64,000 nt of DNA from Meghimatium bilineatum (taxonomy: Eukaryota; Mollusca; Gastropoda; Stylommatophora; Philomycidae): positions 13,682,990-13,746,989 of the forward strand of contig CM067302.1 in the NCBI GenBank assembly GCA_034231615.1, read 5' to 3'. The notes beneath the pieces were generated by a model. The model searched no databases. It was not told the origin of the DNA and saw nothing but the letters and a program-made list of their open reading frames with translations. Shown here piece after piece: positions 1-12,800 of the stretch (its first letter is position 1; every line of letters begins with the position of its first letter). Made by a program: the position numbers and the translations under genes.

Positions 1-2355
1 CTCCTACTATTAAAACAACTACTATTACTACTGCTACTGCTACTACTACAACTAATACTCCTACTATTAAAACAACTACTATTACTACTGCTACTGCTAA
101 TACTACAACTAATACTCCTACTATTAAAACAACTACTATTACTACTGCTACTGCTAATACTACAACTAATACTCCTACTATTAAAACAACTACTATTACT
201 ACTGCTACTGCTAATACTACAACTAATACTCCTACTATTAAAACAACTACTATTACTACTGCTACTGCTACTACTACAACTAATACTCCTACTATTAAAA
301 CAACTACTATTACTACTGCTACTGCTAATACTACAACTAATACTCCTACTATTAAAACAACTACTACTACAACTGCTACTGCTAATACTACAACTAATAC
401 TCCTACTATTAAAACAACTACTACTACAACTGCTACTGCTAATACTACAACTAATACTCCTACTATTAAAACAACTACTATTACTGCTACTGCTAATACT
501 ACAACTAATACTCCTACTATTAAAACAACTACTATTACTACTGCTACTGCTACTACTACAACTAATACTCCTACTATTAAAACAACTACTATTACTACTG
601 CTACTGCTAATACTACAACTAATACTCCTACTATTAAAACAACTACTATTACTACTGCTACTGCTAATACTACAACTAATACTCCTACTATTAAAACAAC
701 TACTATTACTACTGCTACTGCTAATACTACAACTAATACTCCTACTATTAAAACAACTACTATTACTACTGCTACTGCTACTACTACAACTAATACTCCT
801 ACTATTAAAACAACTACTATTACTACTGCTACTGCTACTACTACAACTAATACTCCTACTATTAAAACAACTACTATTACTACTGCTACTGCTAATACTA
901 CAACTAATACTCCTACTATTAAAACAACTACTATTACTACTGCTACTGCTACTACTACAACTAATACTCCTACTATTAAAACAACTACTATTACTACTGC
1001 TACTGCTAATACTACAACTAATACTCCTACTATTAAAACAACTACTATTACTACTGCTACTGCTACTACTACAACTAATACTCCTACTATTAAAACAACT
1101 ACTATTACTACTGCTACTGCTAATACTACAACTAATACTCCTACTATTAAAACAACTACTATTACTACTGCTACTGCTAATACTACAACTAATACTCCTA
1201 CTATTAAAACAACTACTATTACTACTGCTACTACTACAACTAATACTCCTACTATTAAAACAACTACTATTACTACTGCTACTGCTAATACTACAACTAA
1301 TACTCCTACTATTAAAACAACTACTATTACTACTGCTACTGCTAATACTACAACTAATACTCCTACTATTAAAACAACTACTATTACTACTGCTACTGCT
1401 AATACTACAACTAATACTCCTACTATTAAAACAACTACTATTACTACTGCTACTGCTAATACTACAACTAATACTCCTACTATTAAAACAACTACTATTA
1501 CTACTGCTACTGCTAATACTACAACTAATACTCCTACTATTAAAACAACTACTATTACTACTGCTACTGCTAATACTACAACTAATACTCCTACTATTAA
1601 AACAACTACTACTACAACTGCTACTGCTAATACTACAACTAATACTCCTACTATTAAAACAACTACTATTACTACTGCTACTGCTAATACTACAACTAAT
1701 ACTCCTACTATTAAAACAACTACTATTACTACTGCTACTGCTAATACTACAACTAATACTCCTACTATTAAAACAACTACTATTACTACTGCTACTGCTA
1801 ATACTACAACTAATACTCCTACTATTAAAACAACTACTATTACTACTGCTACTGCTAATACTACAACTAATACTCCTACTATTAAAACAACTACTATTAC
1901 TACTGCTACTGCTAATACTACAACTAATACTCCTACTATTAAAACAACTACTATTACTACTGCTACTGCTAATACTACAACTAATACTCCTACTATTAAA
2001 ACAACTACTATTACTACTGCTACTGCTAATACTACAACTAATACTCCTACTATTAAAACAACTACTATTACTACTGCTACTGCTAATACTACAACTAATA
2101 CTCCTACTATTAAAACAACTACTATTACTACTGCTACTGCTAATACTACAACTAATACTCCTACTATTAAAACAACTACTATTACTACTGCTACTGCTAA
2201 TACTACAACTAATACTCCTACTATTAAAACAACTACTATTACTACTGCTACTGCTAATACTACAACTAATACTCCTACTATTAAAACAACTACTATTACT
2301 ACTGCTACTGCTAATACTACAACTAATACTCCTACTATTAAAACAACTACTATTA
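1..2355. repeat. 57-bp CTA-rich minisatellite, about 41 copies
   Basis: Unit of 57 bp built from CTA/ACT triplets around CTATTAAAACAACTACT. Variants alternate GCTAATACTAC and GCTACTACTAC, plus a shorter form lacking one ATT block. The plus strand has almost no G outside CTG triplets, an extreme strand asymmetry. The array continues beyond the left edge. Confidence 0.97.
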
Positions 2356-2856
2356 CTGCTACTGCTACTACTACCACAACAACTGGTACAACTACTACAA
2401 CTTCTACTGCTACTACAACTTCTACTGCTACTACAACTTCTACTGCTACTACAACTTCTACTGCTACTACTAGTACAATTACTACAACTTCTACTGCTAC
2501 TACAACTTCTACTGCTACTACAACTTCTACTGCTACTACTAGTACAATTACTACAACTTCTACTGCTACTACTAGTACAATTACTACAACTTCTACTGCT
2601 ACTACAACTTCTACTGCTACTACTAGTACAATTACTACAACTTCTACTGCTACTACAACTTCTACTGCTACTACAACTTCTACTGCTACTACTAGTACAA
2701 TTACTACAACTTCTACTGCTACTACAACTTCTACTACTACTACAACTTCTACTGCTACTACTAGTACAACTACTACAACTTCTACTGCTACTACAACTTC
2801 TACTGCTACTACCACCACAACTACTGCTACTGCTACTACTAGTACAACTACAACAA
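2356..2856. repeat. 18-bp CTACAACTTCTACTGCTA array with 33-bp variants
   Basis: Tandem ACAACTTCTACTGCTACT units, some carrying an extra ACTAGTACAATT block that makes a longer unit. It shares its triplet style with the arrays on either side. Confidence 0.9.
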
Positions 2857-3690
2857 CTGCTACTGCTGCTAACTACTACTAATATTAATACTGCTACTGC
2901 TGCTAACTACTACTAATATTAATACTGCTACTGCTGCTAACTACTACTAATATTAATACTGCTACTGCTGCTAACTACTACTAATATTAATACTGCTACT
3001 GCTACTGCTGCTAACTACTACTAATATTAATACTGCTACTGCTGCTAACTACTACTAATATTAATACTGCTACTGCTGCTAACTACTACTAATATTAATA
3101 CTGCTACTGCTGCTAACTACTACTAATATTAATACTGCTACTGCTGCTAACTACTACTAATATTAATACTGCTACTGCTGCTAACTACTACTAATATTAA
3201 TACTGCTACTGCTGCTAACTACTACTAATATTAATACTGCTACTGCTGCTAACTACTACTAATATTAATACTGCTACTGCTGCTAACTACTACTAATATT
3301 AATACTGCTACTGCTGCTAACTACTACTAATATTAATACTGCTACTGCTGCTAACTACTACTAATATTAATACTGCTACTGCTGCTAACTACTACTAATA
3401 TTAATACTGCTACTGCTGCTAACTACTACTAATATTAATACTGCTACTGCTGCTAACTACTACTAATATTAATACTGCTACTGCTGCTAACTACTACTAA
3501 TATTAATACTGCTACTGCTGCTAACTACTACTAATATTAATACTGCTACTGCTGCTAACTACTACTAATATTAATACTGCTACTGCTGCTAACTACTACT
3601 AATATTAATACTGCTACTGCTGCTAACTACTACTAATATTAATACTGCTACTGCTGCTAACTACTACTAATATTAATACTGCTACTGCTA
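2857..3690. repeat. 34-bp array, about 24 copies
   Basis: Units of ACTGCTACTGCTGCTAACTA plus CTACTAATATTAAT. Nearly identical; one unit near 2996 has an extra CTGCTA. It ends 45 bases before Dixin exon 1. Confidence 0.97.
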
Positions 3691-3734
3691 CTATTATTGT
3701 TGCAGCTAATGAATCATTTCTTTATCTTCTCAAG

Positions 3735-3850
3735 GAGGTGTTATGGTGACATCATGTGAAAGTGATAACGCCATGGGAGATTCAGGGTACTCTGAGATCT
3801 GTGATAGTTTGAAGGAGACCCACGAGATGCTCTTCCATCTTCATGAACTG
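3735..3850 (+). CDS. DIXDC1: Dixin exon 1 of window (coiled-coil start)
   Basis: Open in the frame that joins exon 2. It reads GVMVTSCESDNAMGDSGYSE and then an amphipathic stretch ending KETHEMLFHLHEL. The donor is ctg|gtatgt with a complete last codon (phase 0). The acceptor is probably tctcaag at 3734 or the GAG three bases later. A better-looking TTGCAG at 3700-3705 is excluded because it puts a TGA at 3710 in frame. The exon starts 45 bases after the end of a 34-bp tandem array. The acceptor choice is the least certain boundary of the gene. Confidence 0.75.
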
Positions 3851-6800
3851 GTATGTCGTGTGTACACACAGAATTATGCCATTATATCAAGTGACAATAG
3901 TTTTTCCCCAGAATGTTGTATTCTTCATGGATACACTGAATGCCTCTCTGTCCCGGGCAAGTAGGCCTACATTTTTAGCCGTAGACATTCATTCATTGTT
4001 CGATGTCGCTGGTCTTCTTGGTTTTTCTCTTTTTCTTTCACCCGGCATTCTGCCCACCTGAATCAGCCTTTTGATACCATTACTTCATATTTGCCATTAC
4101 TTCGTATGTTAATACAGTTGTTTTATAAGTATTTGGGGGGGGGGGGGGGGGGCTGTATGACTGCATTCTTCTTTTTATTTATTCTTCAGCTTTCATTCTC
4201 AAACTCCCGCTGGATCTCTCTTGTTGCAGGCTGATGATCCATTCTAGATTTCTAGCAGGATGTAGTCCAAAGAATGGAAATATTCTGTCGCCATTTTATT
4301 TGCGCCAATGGCCTGACACATCCATCTTTGGCGGTGTATGACTGCATTCAATCTCCATCATCAAAATCAGATCTTTTGTTTCAGACTGGAGTTGGCTGTC
4401 TCATCCCATAGGGATCAAAGTAATCCACAAGTCATGCTGAAGTCAGTTGTGTCAGGTCAAAAGGCTCAAGTATCACAGCCAAGCCGTAAACCATGATATA
4501 ATGCATTCCATTCTCTGGACGTAGTTTGTTCCTTTCGTGCCGCAAGCGACACATAGGGCAGAGGTTTTGGTTCTCCATATGATGCGGTCCGCTGCCTGCA
4601 GCTTTAGTTCCTGGATGGTCTTACAGCCTATTAATTCCCCTTCTTTAAGAATGGTATTTTTAAGGCTTGTTTTAGGTCTTCCTCTTTTTCAGTTACCCTC
4701 AGGTGACCACATAAGGGCTTGCTGGTTTATTCTGTTTACATCTAGTCGTAAAACGTGACCAAGGTATTTCCATCTTCGTTTTCTTCTGATGTTTGAAACA
4801 TACTCTTGGTGTGTTTTGTCTCTTAGATCACTATTTGTGACGAAGTCTCTCTATTTTATGTTCATCAGTTTGGGAAGACATTTGTTTTCGAAACTGTTTT
4901 CTGTTGCTTGAGTTTATTTCTGGACTACATTCTGCCAATCTGCAAGAGTTTGAGAATGAGCGTAGAAGAAGATCTTTTGCCAACTCCATAGCTACGGTTG
5001 GCTGCAATGGGTCTTATGATTTCTGTTGGCTGCTATTATGGAATACTGACTCACTGTTATGTGTTCTCTTGATGTTTCTTTCCCATTCAGCTGTCAGCAG
5101 TCTTGTGCTTACTTGTTTACTTTATTCTGTCACTTGAAGTGTTATTTCACTTGCCTTGTTGCCTCAAATGCATTTTATATCCTCACTCACAGTGTTGCTC
5201 CATTGCCCCACTTGCCTCACTATTTCATTTTCCTTGTTGCCTCGCTTGCTTTTCTGTCCCCTTTGCTGTACTGCCCATATTGCCTCACTTCCTTTTCTGG
5301 TCCACTTGCCTTTGTGTCCCACTTGCCTGACTGCTGTGTTTGCTTTGCTGCCTCACTTGTCTTTCTGCCCCACTTTTCTTTGTGGTCTGACTCACCTCTT
5401 CTTTACTTGCATTGCTCCCTTGCCATCCTGACTTGCCTCGCTGCTTTACTTGATGTGTCCCATGTGCACTCAAAATCTAAATGCAGGGGGGGGGCTGTTT
5501 TGAATGCATATTAATGTATATTATATTTTGTTCTTTCTGTGTAAGTTATTTTTATATGTAACCGCATTTGTAGTCAATGTAGCTTCTTTCCAAACATATT
5601 TATTGAGTATTAATTTGCCTTGCTGCCTCACTTGTCGTTCTGCCTCACTTTTCTTTCTGTCTCACTTGTCATTCTGCCTCACTTGTCATTCTGCCTCACT
5701 TTTCTTTCTGTCTCAAATGCTTTGTGGTCTGACGTGACTCTCTGCTTTACTTGCATTGCTGCCTTGCCATCTGACTTGCCTCTCTGCTTTACTTGCCTCA
5801 CTGCCTCATCTACATGTTGCCCCATGTAAACAGACTATAAGTCACACATTTTCTGTTGATCTTTCAGCTTCTGACTGGGGACTCATCAGCTGATGACAAA
5901 AATCATCCAGGATCAGAACTAGAGGGTGCCAACCCTAAGGAAACTATAGTAAGTTATTCAATTTTTACATGTGTTTATAGGTGGGTTGGTGGGTGAGTGA
6001 GTAGGTGGGTGAGTGGATGGGTGGTGAGTAGTGCAGGTAGAGTGAATGAGTAGGTGAGTGGGTAGATGAGTGAGTAGGGGGGTGACAAGCAGTGAGTAGA
6101 TGGATGAGTGGGTAGGTTGGTGGATGAGTGGCTAGGTGAGTGAGCAGGTAGAGTGGGTAGGTAGGTGAGTGAGTAGATGGATGAGTGGGTAGATTGGTGA
6201 ATGAGTTACAAGTGACTATCTGCTGGGCATCTGCTATACATGTTGTACAGAGTGACTTGTACAATTTGGTGTGAGTTTTGTTCCAGACTATGATATCTAC
6301 TTGGATAAAGCCTGCTGAGAACCCATACTTGAACTGCTGAAAGTTAATAGTTTTGTCTATAACATGCTCGAAATTGCAAGAAAATCATGGCAAAGTCCCC
6401 TCCGGAGAAGTAAAATGTCTAGCTCGTTCACTCCACCTTACATCTACATTAAACTGATCCTCTCGTTCACTCCACCTTACATCATTTTGTAATAGTCCTT
6501 GTCTCGATTAGTCTGTTCCGGTGACTTTGAGTGCACGATTTGAATGTCTAGACAAAATCGCATCTTTTTTTGGAGATGACATTAGTCAAGTACGGAAAAA
6601 CGCGTGTGAAATTGTTGCTAGGCGATTTGGTGCCGTAGAACGGACTGGTTCAATTCCCGTTAGTCTCAAGAATTTTTTTAATTGTCCTCTGGCTTCCTAC
6701 TTAAATTTACTTGTATAAACAATTATTTGAAGCAAAATTGTATTGTCTATATATGTTATCCATGTTTACAAGAAGACCTATCGGCCCTTGTATAACTAAT

Positions 6801-9800
6801 ACGGATATTATGTTATGTGTTTGTTGTTACTGAGGATATTTCAATACCTGTACGGGATGTTTGTTGTTGTTGTAATAGTCCTTGTCTCGATTGTTCCGTT
6901 CGGGTGACTTTGTGTGCACGATTTAAATGGCTTGATGAAATCGCATCTTTTTATGGAGATGCGGTTAGTCAAGTACGGAAAAACGCGTGTGCAATTGTTG
7001 CTAGGCGATTTGGTGCCGTAGAACGGACTGGTTCAATTCCCATTAGTCTCAAGAATGTATAAAATTCTCAGGTTTGCTGTATAAAATTATCATGTTTGCT
7101 GTATAAAATGCTCAGATTTTCTGTATAAAATGCTCAGGTTTGCTGTATAAAATGCTCAGGTTTGCTGTATAAAATGTTTTGGACTGCTGTATCAAATGCT
7201 CACATTTTCTGTATAAAATTCTCAGTTTTGCTGTATAAAATGTTCAGGTTTGCTGTATAAAATGCTTAAGACCAACGAGAATTGAACCCGTCTGTTCTGA
7301 CGGCACCAAATCGCCTAGTAACAAGAGTAAATGGGTATTTCCATTGCTTGACTAACCGCATCTCCAATAAAAGATGCGATTTTGTCAAGTCATTCAAACT
7401 GTGTACTCAAGTCACGTAGAGAAAACACACGCAAATGGCGCTCAAATGAAAGCAGACAGTGCTGCGTTACCTATGCCAGCATGCAAGGAGGGTGAAGACA
7501 TCATCACTAATGTTGTAAGAATTGATGAAGAATTGGGCAAAACAAAAACTATTTTGGTAAGGACAACAGGTAACAAATTATCCTCCGCACCAGGCTGAAT
7601 CACGTGATGTTGTGAAAGAAGACCAAACATTCATGACAAGCGGACGAGCATTGTCATGCAACAGAGTGATACTGAGCAACAGTATGCCGGGTCGCTTATT
7701 ATTGATGGATGTATTCAGCCTGCCTATTGTGGGTCTTGTAGCCAATAGCATTGATGTTCACACTAAACTCTTTAAAGTCCACCAACAAGAGGCTTTCTTG
7801 ATTAAAAAGGCAGATCGCATAACCTTTTCTGCAGAAATTTTCTCAACTCAGCTGCAGAAAAAAATTTGTTACCCGTCGCCCTTCCCAAAACATTCGTGAC
7901 CAATCATTTACTGTTATTTCCGAACACATTTTCCACCATACACCGCCTGCATTCTTTGATGAATGTTGGTCGGTCAACATCCTTCAGCTGTAAGGAACTG
8001 AATCACTGTCTGTTGGTTAAATTAGAATGAATTTGTTATCATACAGGCCAAGAATTCCATGTGATTCATTAGTTTATAAAGCATATACGAAGAGAGGAGA
8101 AGCAGAAAGAAGAGCCAAGGGTAGACCTAGAATACGCTGGATCGACAACATCAAGGAGACATTACACGAACACCAAATAACATTATCTGAAGCTGCCAGA
8201 AAAGCGAGAACAAGAACATTATATCTCCCTCGACACCCGTAAAGGGTAAAAGAGGAAGGAAAGAAGAAGAAGAAGACAGGCCATGTTGTCGACTGCCTGC
8301 ACAGGGCATTAAGCATACGAAGATAGTTATTTGTTCATCAATGTGCATTAATTATATCAGTGGTGACAGCTTCGCACTCCTTGCATGCTGGCATAGGTTG
8401 CAGCACGGGTGGGTTTCATTTGAACACGCCTCATGTGTGTGTGTATATATATACATGAAGCAAATGAGTCACACTTATGCAACTTGTACATCATCTTTAT
8501 ATTTCTGCCGGTAGGTTATTTTAAAAGGACGACTGCTGCACTCTGAGGAAGTTGCTGTGTCTCTAAGAGCAGACCTGACCAAAGTCAAGAAAGATTGTCT
8601 GGAGTTACAGGGAACAAGGGTTTGTACATGTGTATCTTGGGCTATCGCTCATTAATGACTAGATAAAAGAATTAATTTTTGGTAATTTATCTGAAGCACT
8701 GTAATTGGACATAGACGTCTACACAGAGAAAATTTGTAAAAAGATAGAAGGAATGCCAGGGCTCACGATGTCTTCGTAGGATAACTAACACCCATTGGAG
8801 TGAGTTGAAATCGAATGATAAAATCAGACAAATCAAAACTTCATCACAGATGATCAGAAAACGCTGTTGGTCCTACAATAGGCATGTCCTACGCATATGA
8901 CCAATTGATAGGTCACTGTAGCCAGGTGGGCCACCTTTACTGACTGAGGATCTTATGCACAGATGAGTATCTATGTGGATCTGGGATCCAAATTCTCATA
9001 CACATACTTCAGAACTGCCCAACATACAAAGAGTAGAGTCTGGCCATTTGATACAAATTTGACGCAATAACTATGGGGCAATAACTATGGGGCAGCCAGT
9101 CTGAGCTGGAGAAGACAGGAGACTTTGCCCCTGATGAAAGACTTGACAATCATGCATGACCGTAGATGCTGAACACAGGAGAAGAAAATGGAAAAGTAAT
9201 CAACAATCTATGGTATACAAATGACACAGTCTTGGCAGAAACTGAGCAGGAGCTACAAAGATTAATAGAAGCAAATAGTCAAATCAAGTAGGGAACGTGG
9301 TTTAGCTATTAACCTTTAACAAGCTGTTTTTACAAATCAAAAAACTTCCCCGTGCCACTGAATTCTTTTTTGAGAATTTGTGTTATTTATTGTGGCTGTT
9401 TTAAAAACTTTTTTTGTTGTTAGAGATAATTAATTAATATTTGTACATATAAATAAAGAATTGAATACTGCATATATTGGTGTAATTTTTTACGTGTGTG
9501 TGTGATACCAGACATATTAGAAAGTAGTAAATATGATTTTTTCACCAAAAAATAAAGAAATTATCACAGATAAAAAGGAAAAAAAATTATTAAAAAATTA
9601 CTTATCTATGGTTTTTATATTTTCTGAAGTGGGAACCCTGTAAAATAAACCTAATTCAAATTGTATTTATCTGGTTTCATTGTCAAATCATCATTTTGTC
9701 ACTGGTAAGAATGAATAAACCTCATAGATTTGCCATAAATAGTTATCTGAAAGATAGACCTAGTCATTTTTTTATCGCTCCACCACAGTTGATATTCACC

Positions 9801-12800
9801 ATCTAAATCATGAAAGCAGCGTGATCAATACTATATTCTATTCTAAAAATCAACTTACCTCTCAAAACACATCTAACACACTAACGTTATCAGATAGGCC
9901 TATATGTCCAACAACTTCATCGAAGTCGCTACGCCAATCATGGCTATATGCCGAAGGGACATGTGAATTTTCAACTTTTCCATCTTTCAAATTGTCCATA
10001 TCCATGCTTCCGAAAGACTCAGTGTCACTAAAATGACCTCTATCTAAAGTGGAAATGAATAGGCTTCATCTGCGCATGTCCCAGTTTATGTGCATTACCA
10101 AATAAGGCTGTGCTTTATCATATAAACATGCCTTGTTTATAAGTGGCCCAGGACACCTTTCGTCAAAACTAAGCTAGTACTGGAGGGGATCCGTACCACC
10201 CTTAGCTTGCTAAAGGTTAACATCCAAAGGAAACTATGATAATTAGTAAAAATGAGGAGAAACCAATGCTAAACATAAGAATAGAAATGGAGATACTGCA
10301 ACAAGTAGAACATTATCAATATCTCGGACACATAATCACAAATGATGACAGATGTGAAATAAAAGGAGAATAAGAAAGGTTAAAAGTACTATCGATGACA
10401 TGAAATATTTATTAACATTTAAACAAATCACAAATTAAAAATGAGAATTGAAAAGTGTGCTACATCCGTTCTATGTTAATATATGGCTCAGAAACATGGA
10501 TGACGAACAAAGAGCAGGAAGAAAGAATTGATTCCTTTGAGATGTGGATATATAGAAGAATAAGGCAAACTTCATGGAAAGAGAAGAAAACACAGAAAAA
10601 GCAACCAGCATAGTTAACATATGTGCACAACAAAATTACTTACTATGTTAAACTTCAAACAATAAGAAACAAAGGTTATTTCCCTTTTAGTCACCTATTT
10701 TCTTTCCCCAGGTGATTTGTTATCCACTCTTACCGTTAGGCATAGGGGTGATTAGAGTTTGAGCTTGCGTTCTAGATCCTGATGTGTGGCCTCGGCTGTA
10801 CTATGACCATGTTTGTTCAGGATGTCCCTGACGTTTTCTATCCATCTTTTCTGTGGTCTTCCTCTGGTTTTGTACCCTGACCTCATTTGGTTATATACCT
10901 ATACGGGCAACTTGTCGTGATGCATTCTCATTACATGGCCAAACCACTTGATCTGCTGCCTATGTATTCTTTGCACGGTATTATAATAATTATACCTATT
11001 CTTTCCCTGATATCTTCAATTCGTAATCTATCGAGCCTGGTGACCCCTGCGGCTTTCCTCAAGCATTTCATCTCACGTCACTATCTTTCTTTTTCGATAG
11101 ATATTAAGATAGATATGTATTTCCAAAGTGGGGTATCTTTTTATTGAGGTCACCTTAATATCTGTCATTCATCTCCAGGCTGGTTTGCAGCAAAGATTAA
11201 AGGAGCAGGAAGGAACATTGTCGGATCTAAAATCTGAGGTCATGAAATTGGAATTCGAGAAGGAAAAGTTGGCTTCAGAGATAGTGAGTTTCTCGCACTG
11301 ACTGACAATGCACAATAGCGAAACTGACTGACAGCACTACTGACAAACTGACAAAACTTGCTGATGGCACAACTAACAAAACTGACTGACAATGCACACT
11401 AACAAAACTGACTGACAGTACTACTGACAAACTAACAAAACTTGCTGACGGCACAACTAACAAAACTTACTGACAACACAGCTGACAGCACTGACTGACA
11501 GATGGCAACATCAATTTTCCTGTGTTCGTTCTCAAAGTTTTGCAGATTTGTAGAATATAGTCCAGAGAATGGAATGCATTGTATCTTGGTTTACAACTTG
11601 ACTGTGATCTGTGCCTTTTGGCCTGACACATCTGACTTCAGCATGACTTCTAGGTCTGGGACAGTCAACTTCACCCAAAAAACCTTCTTAGTCATCTCTT
11701 GCAATGAACATGGCGGGTAGCAATGCCACTATTCTTTGCTTCGCATTCGGATGGCGACAACACGCAGACATAGATGGCAACACTGACTGACACCACTGTA
11801 TGGCCTCACAGAACAATGACACTTGATACTTACTGACAGCACTTACTGATGTCAAAGAATGTGATAAAACTGACCGACAGCGCTGACAAGAAAGACACAA
11901 GTAATGTTAATCATGTTTTTTCCCTTCACTAATTACCTACAGGATTCATTAAAAAGACAGTTGGGCAGTAACGAACAGGTTCTGTCGGATATTAAGGTGG
12001 GTTCTCTGCTGCACATAATTCTTCTTTGTTACTTATATATTATCAACGCTCAAAACAAGACATACTATTATCAACACACAAAGCAAGACATACTATTATC
12101 AACACTCAAAACAAGACATACTATTATCAACACACAAAACAAGACATACTATTATCAACACTCAAAACAAGACATACTATTCTCAAAACAAGACATACTA
12201 TTATCAACACAAGACATACTATTATCAACACTCAATTCAAGACATACTATTATCAACACTCAAAACAAGACATACTATTATCAACACTCAAAACAAGACA
12301 TACTATTATCAACACCCAAAACAAGACATACTATTATCAACACCCAAAACAAGACATACTATTATCAACACCCAAAACAAGACATACTATTATCAACACT
12401 CAAAACAAGACATACTATTATCAACACTCAAAACAAGACATACTATTATCAACACTCAAAACAAGACATACTATATTACAAGACATACTATTATCAACAC
12501 TCAAAACAAGACATACTATTATCAACACTCAAAACAAGACATACTATTATCAACACACAAAACAAGACATACTATTATCAACACTCAAAACAAGACATAC
12601 TATATTACAAGACATACTATTATCAACACTCAAAACAAGACATACTATTCTCAAAACAAGACATACTATTATCAACACAAGACATACTATTATCAACACT
12701 CAAAACAAGACATACTATTATCAACACTCAAAACAAGACATACTATTATCAACACCCAAAACAAGACATACTATTATCAACACACAAAACAAGACATACT

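Noticed and set aside
3706-3734. TTGCAG at 3700-3705 as the exon 1 acceptor
   Set aside because: The frame needed for exon 2 would then contain TGA at 3710-3712.
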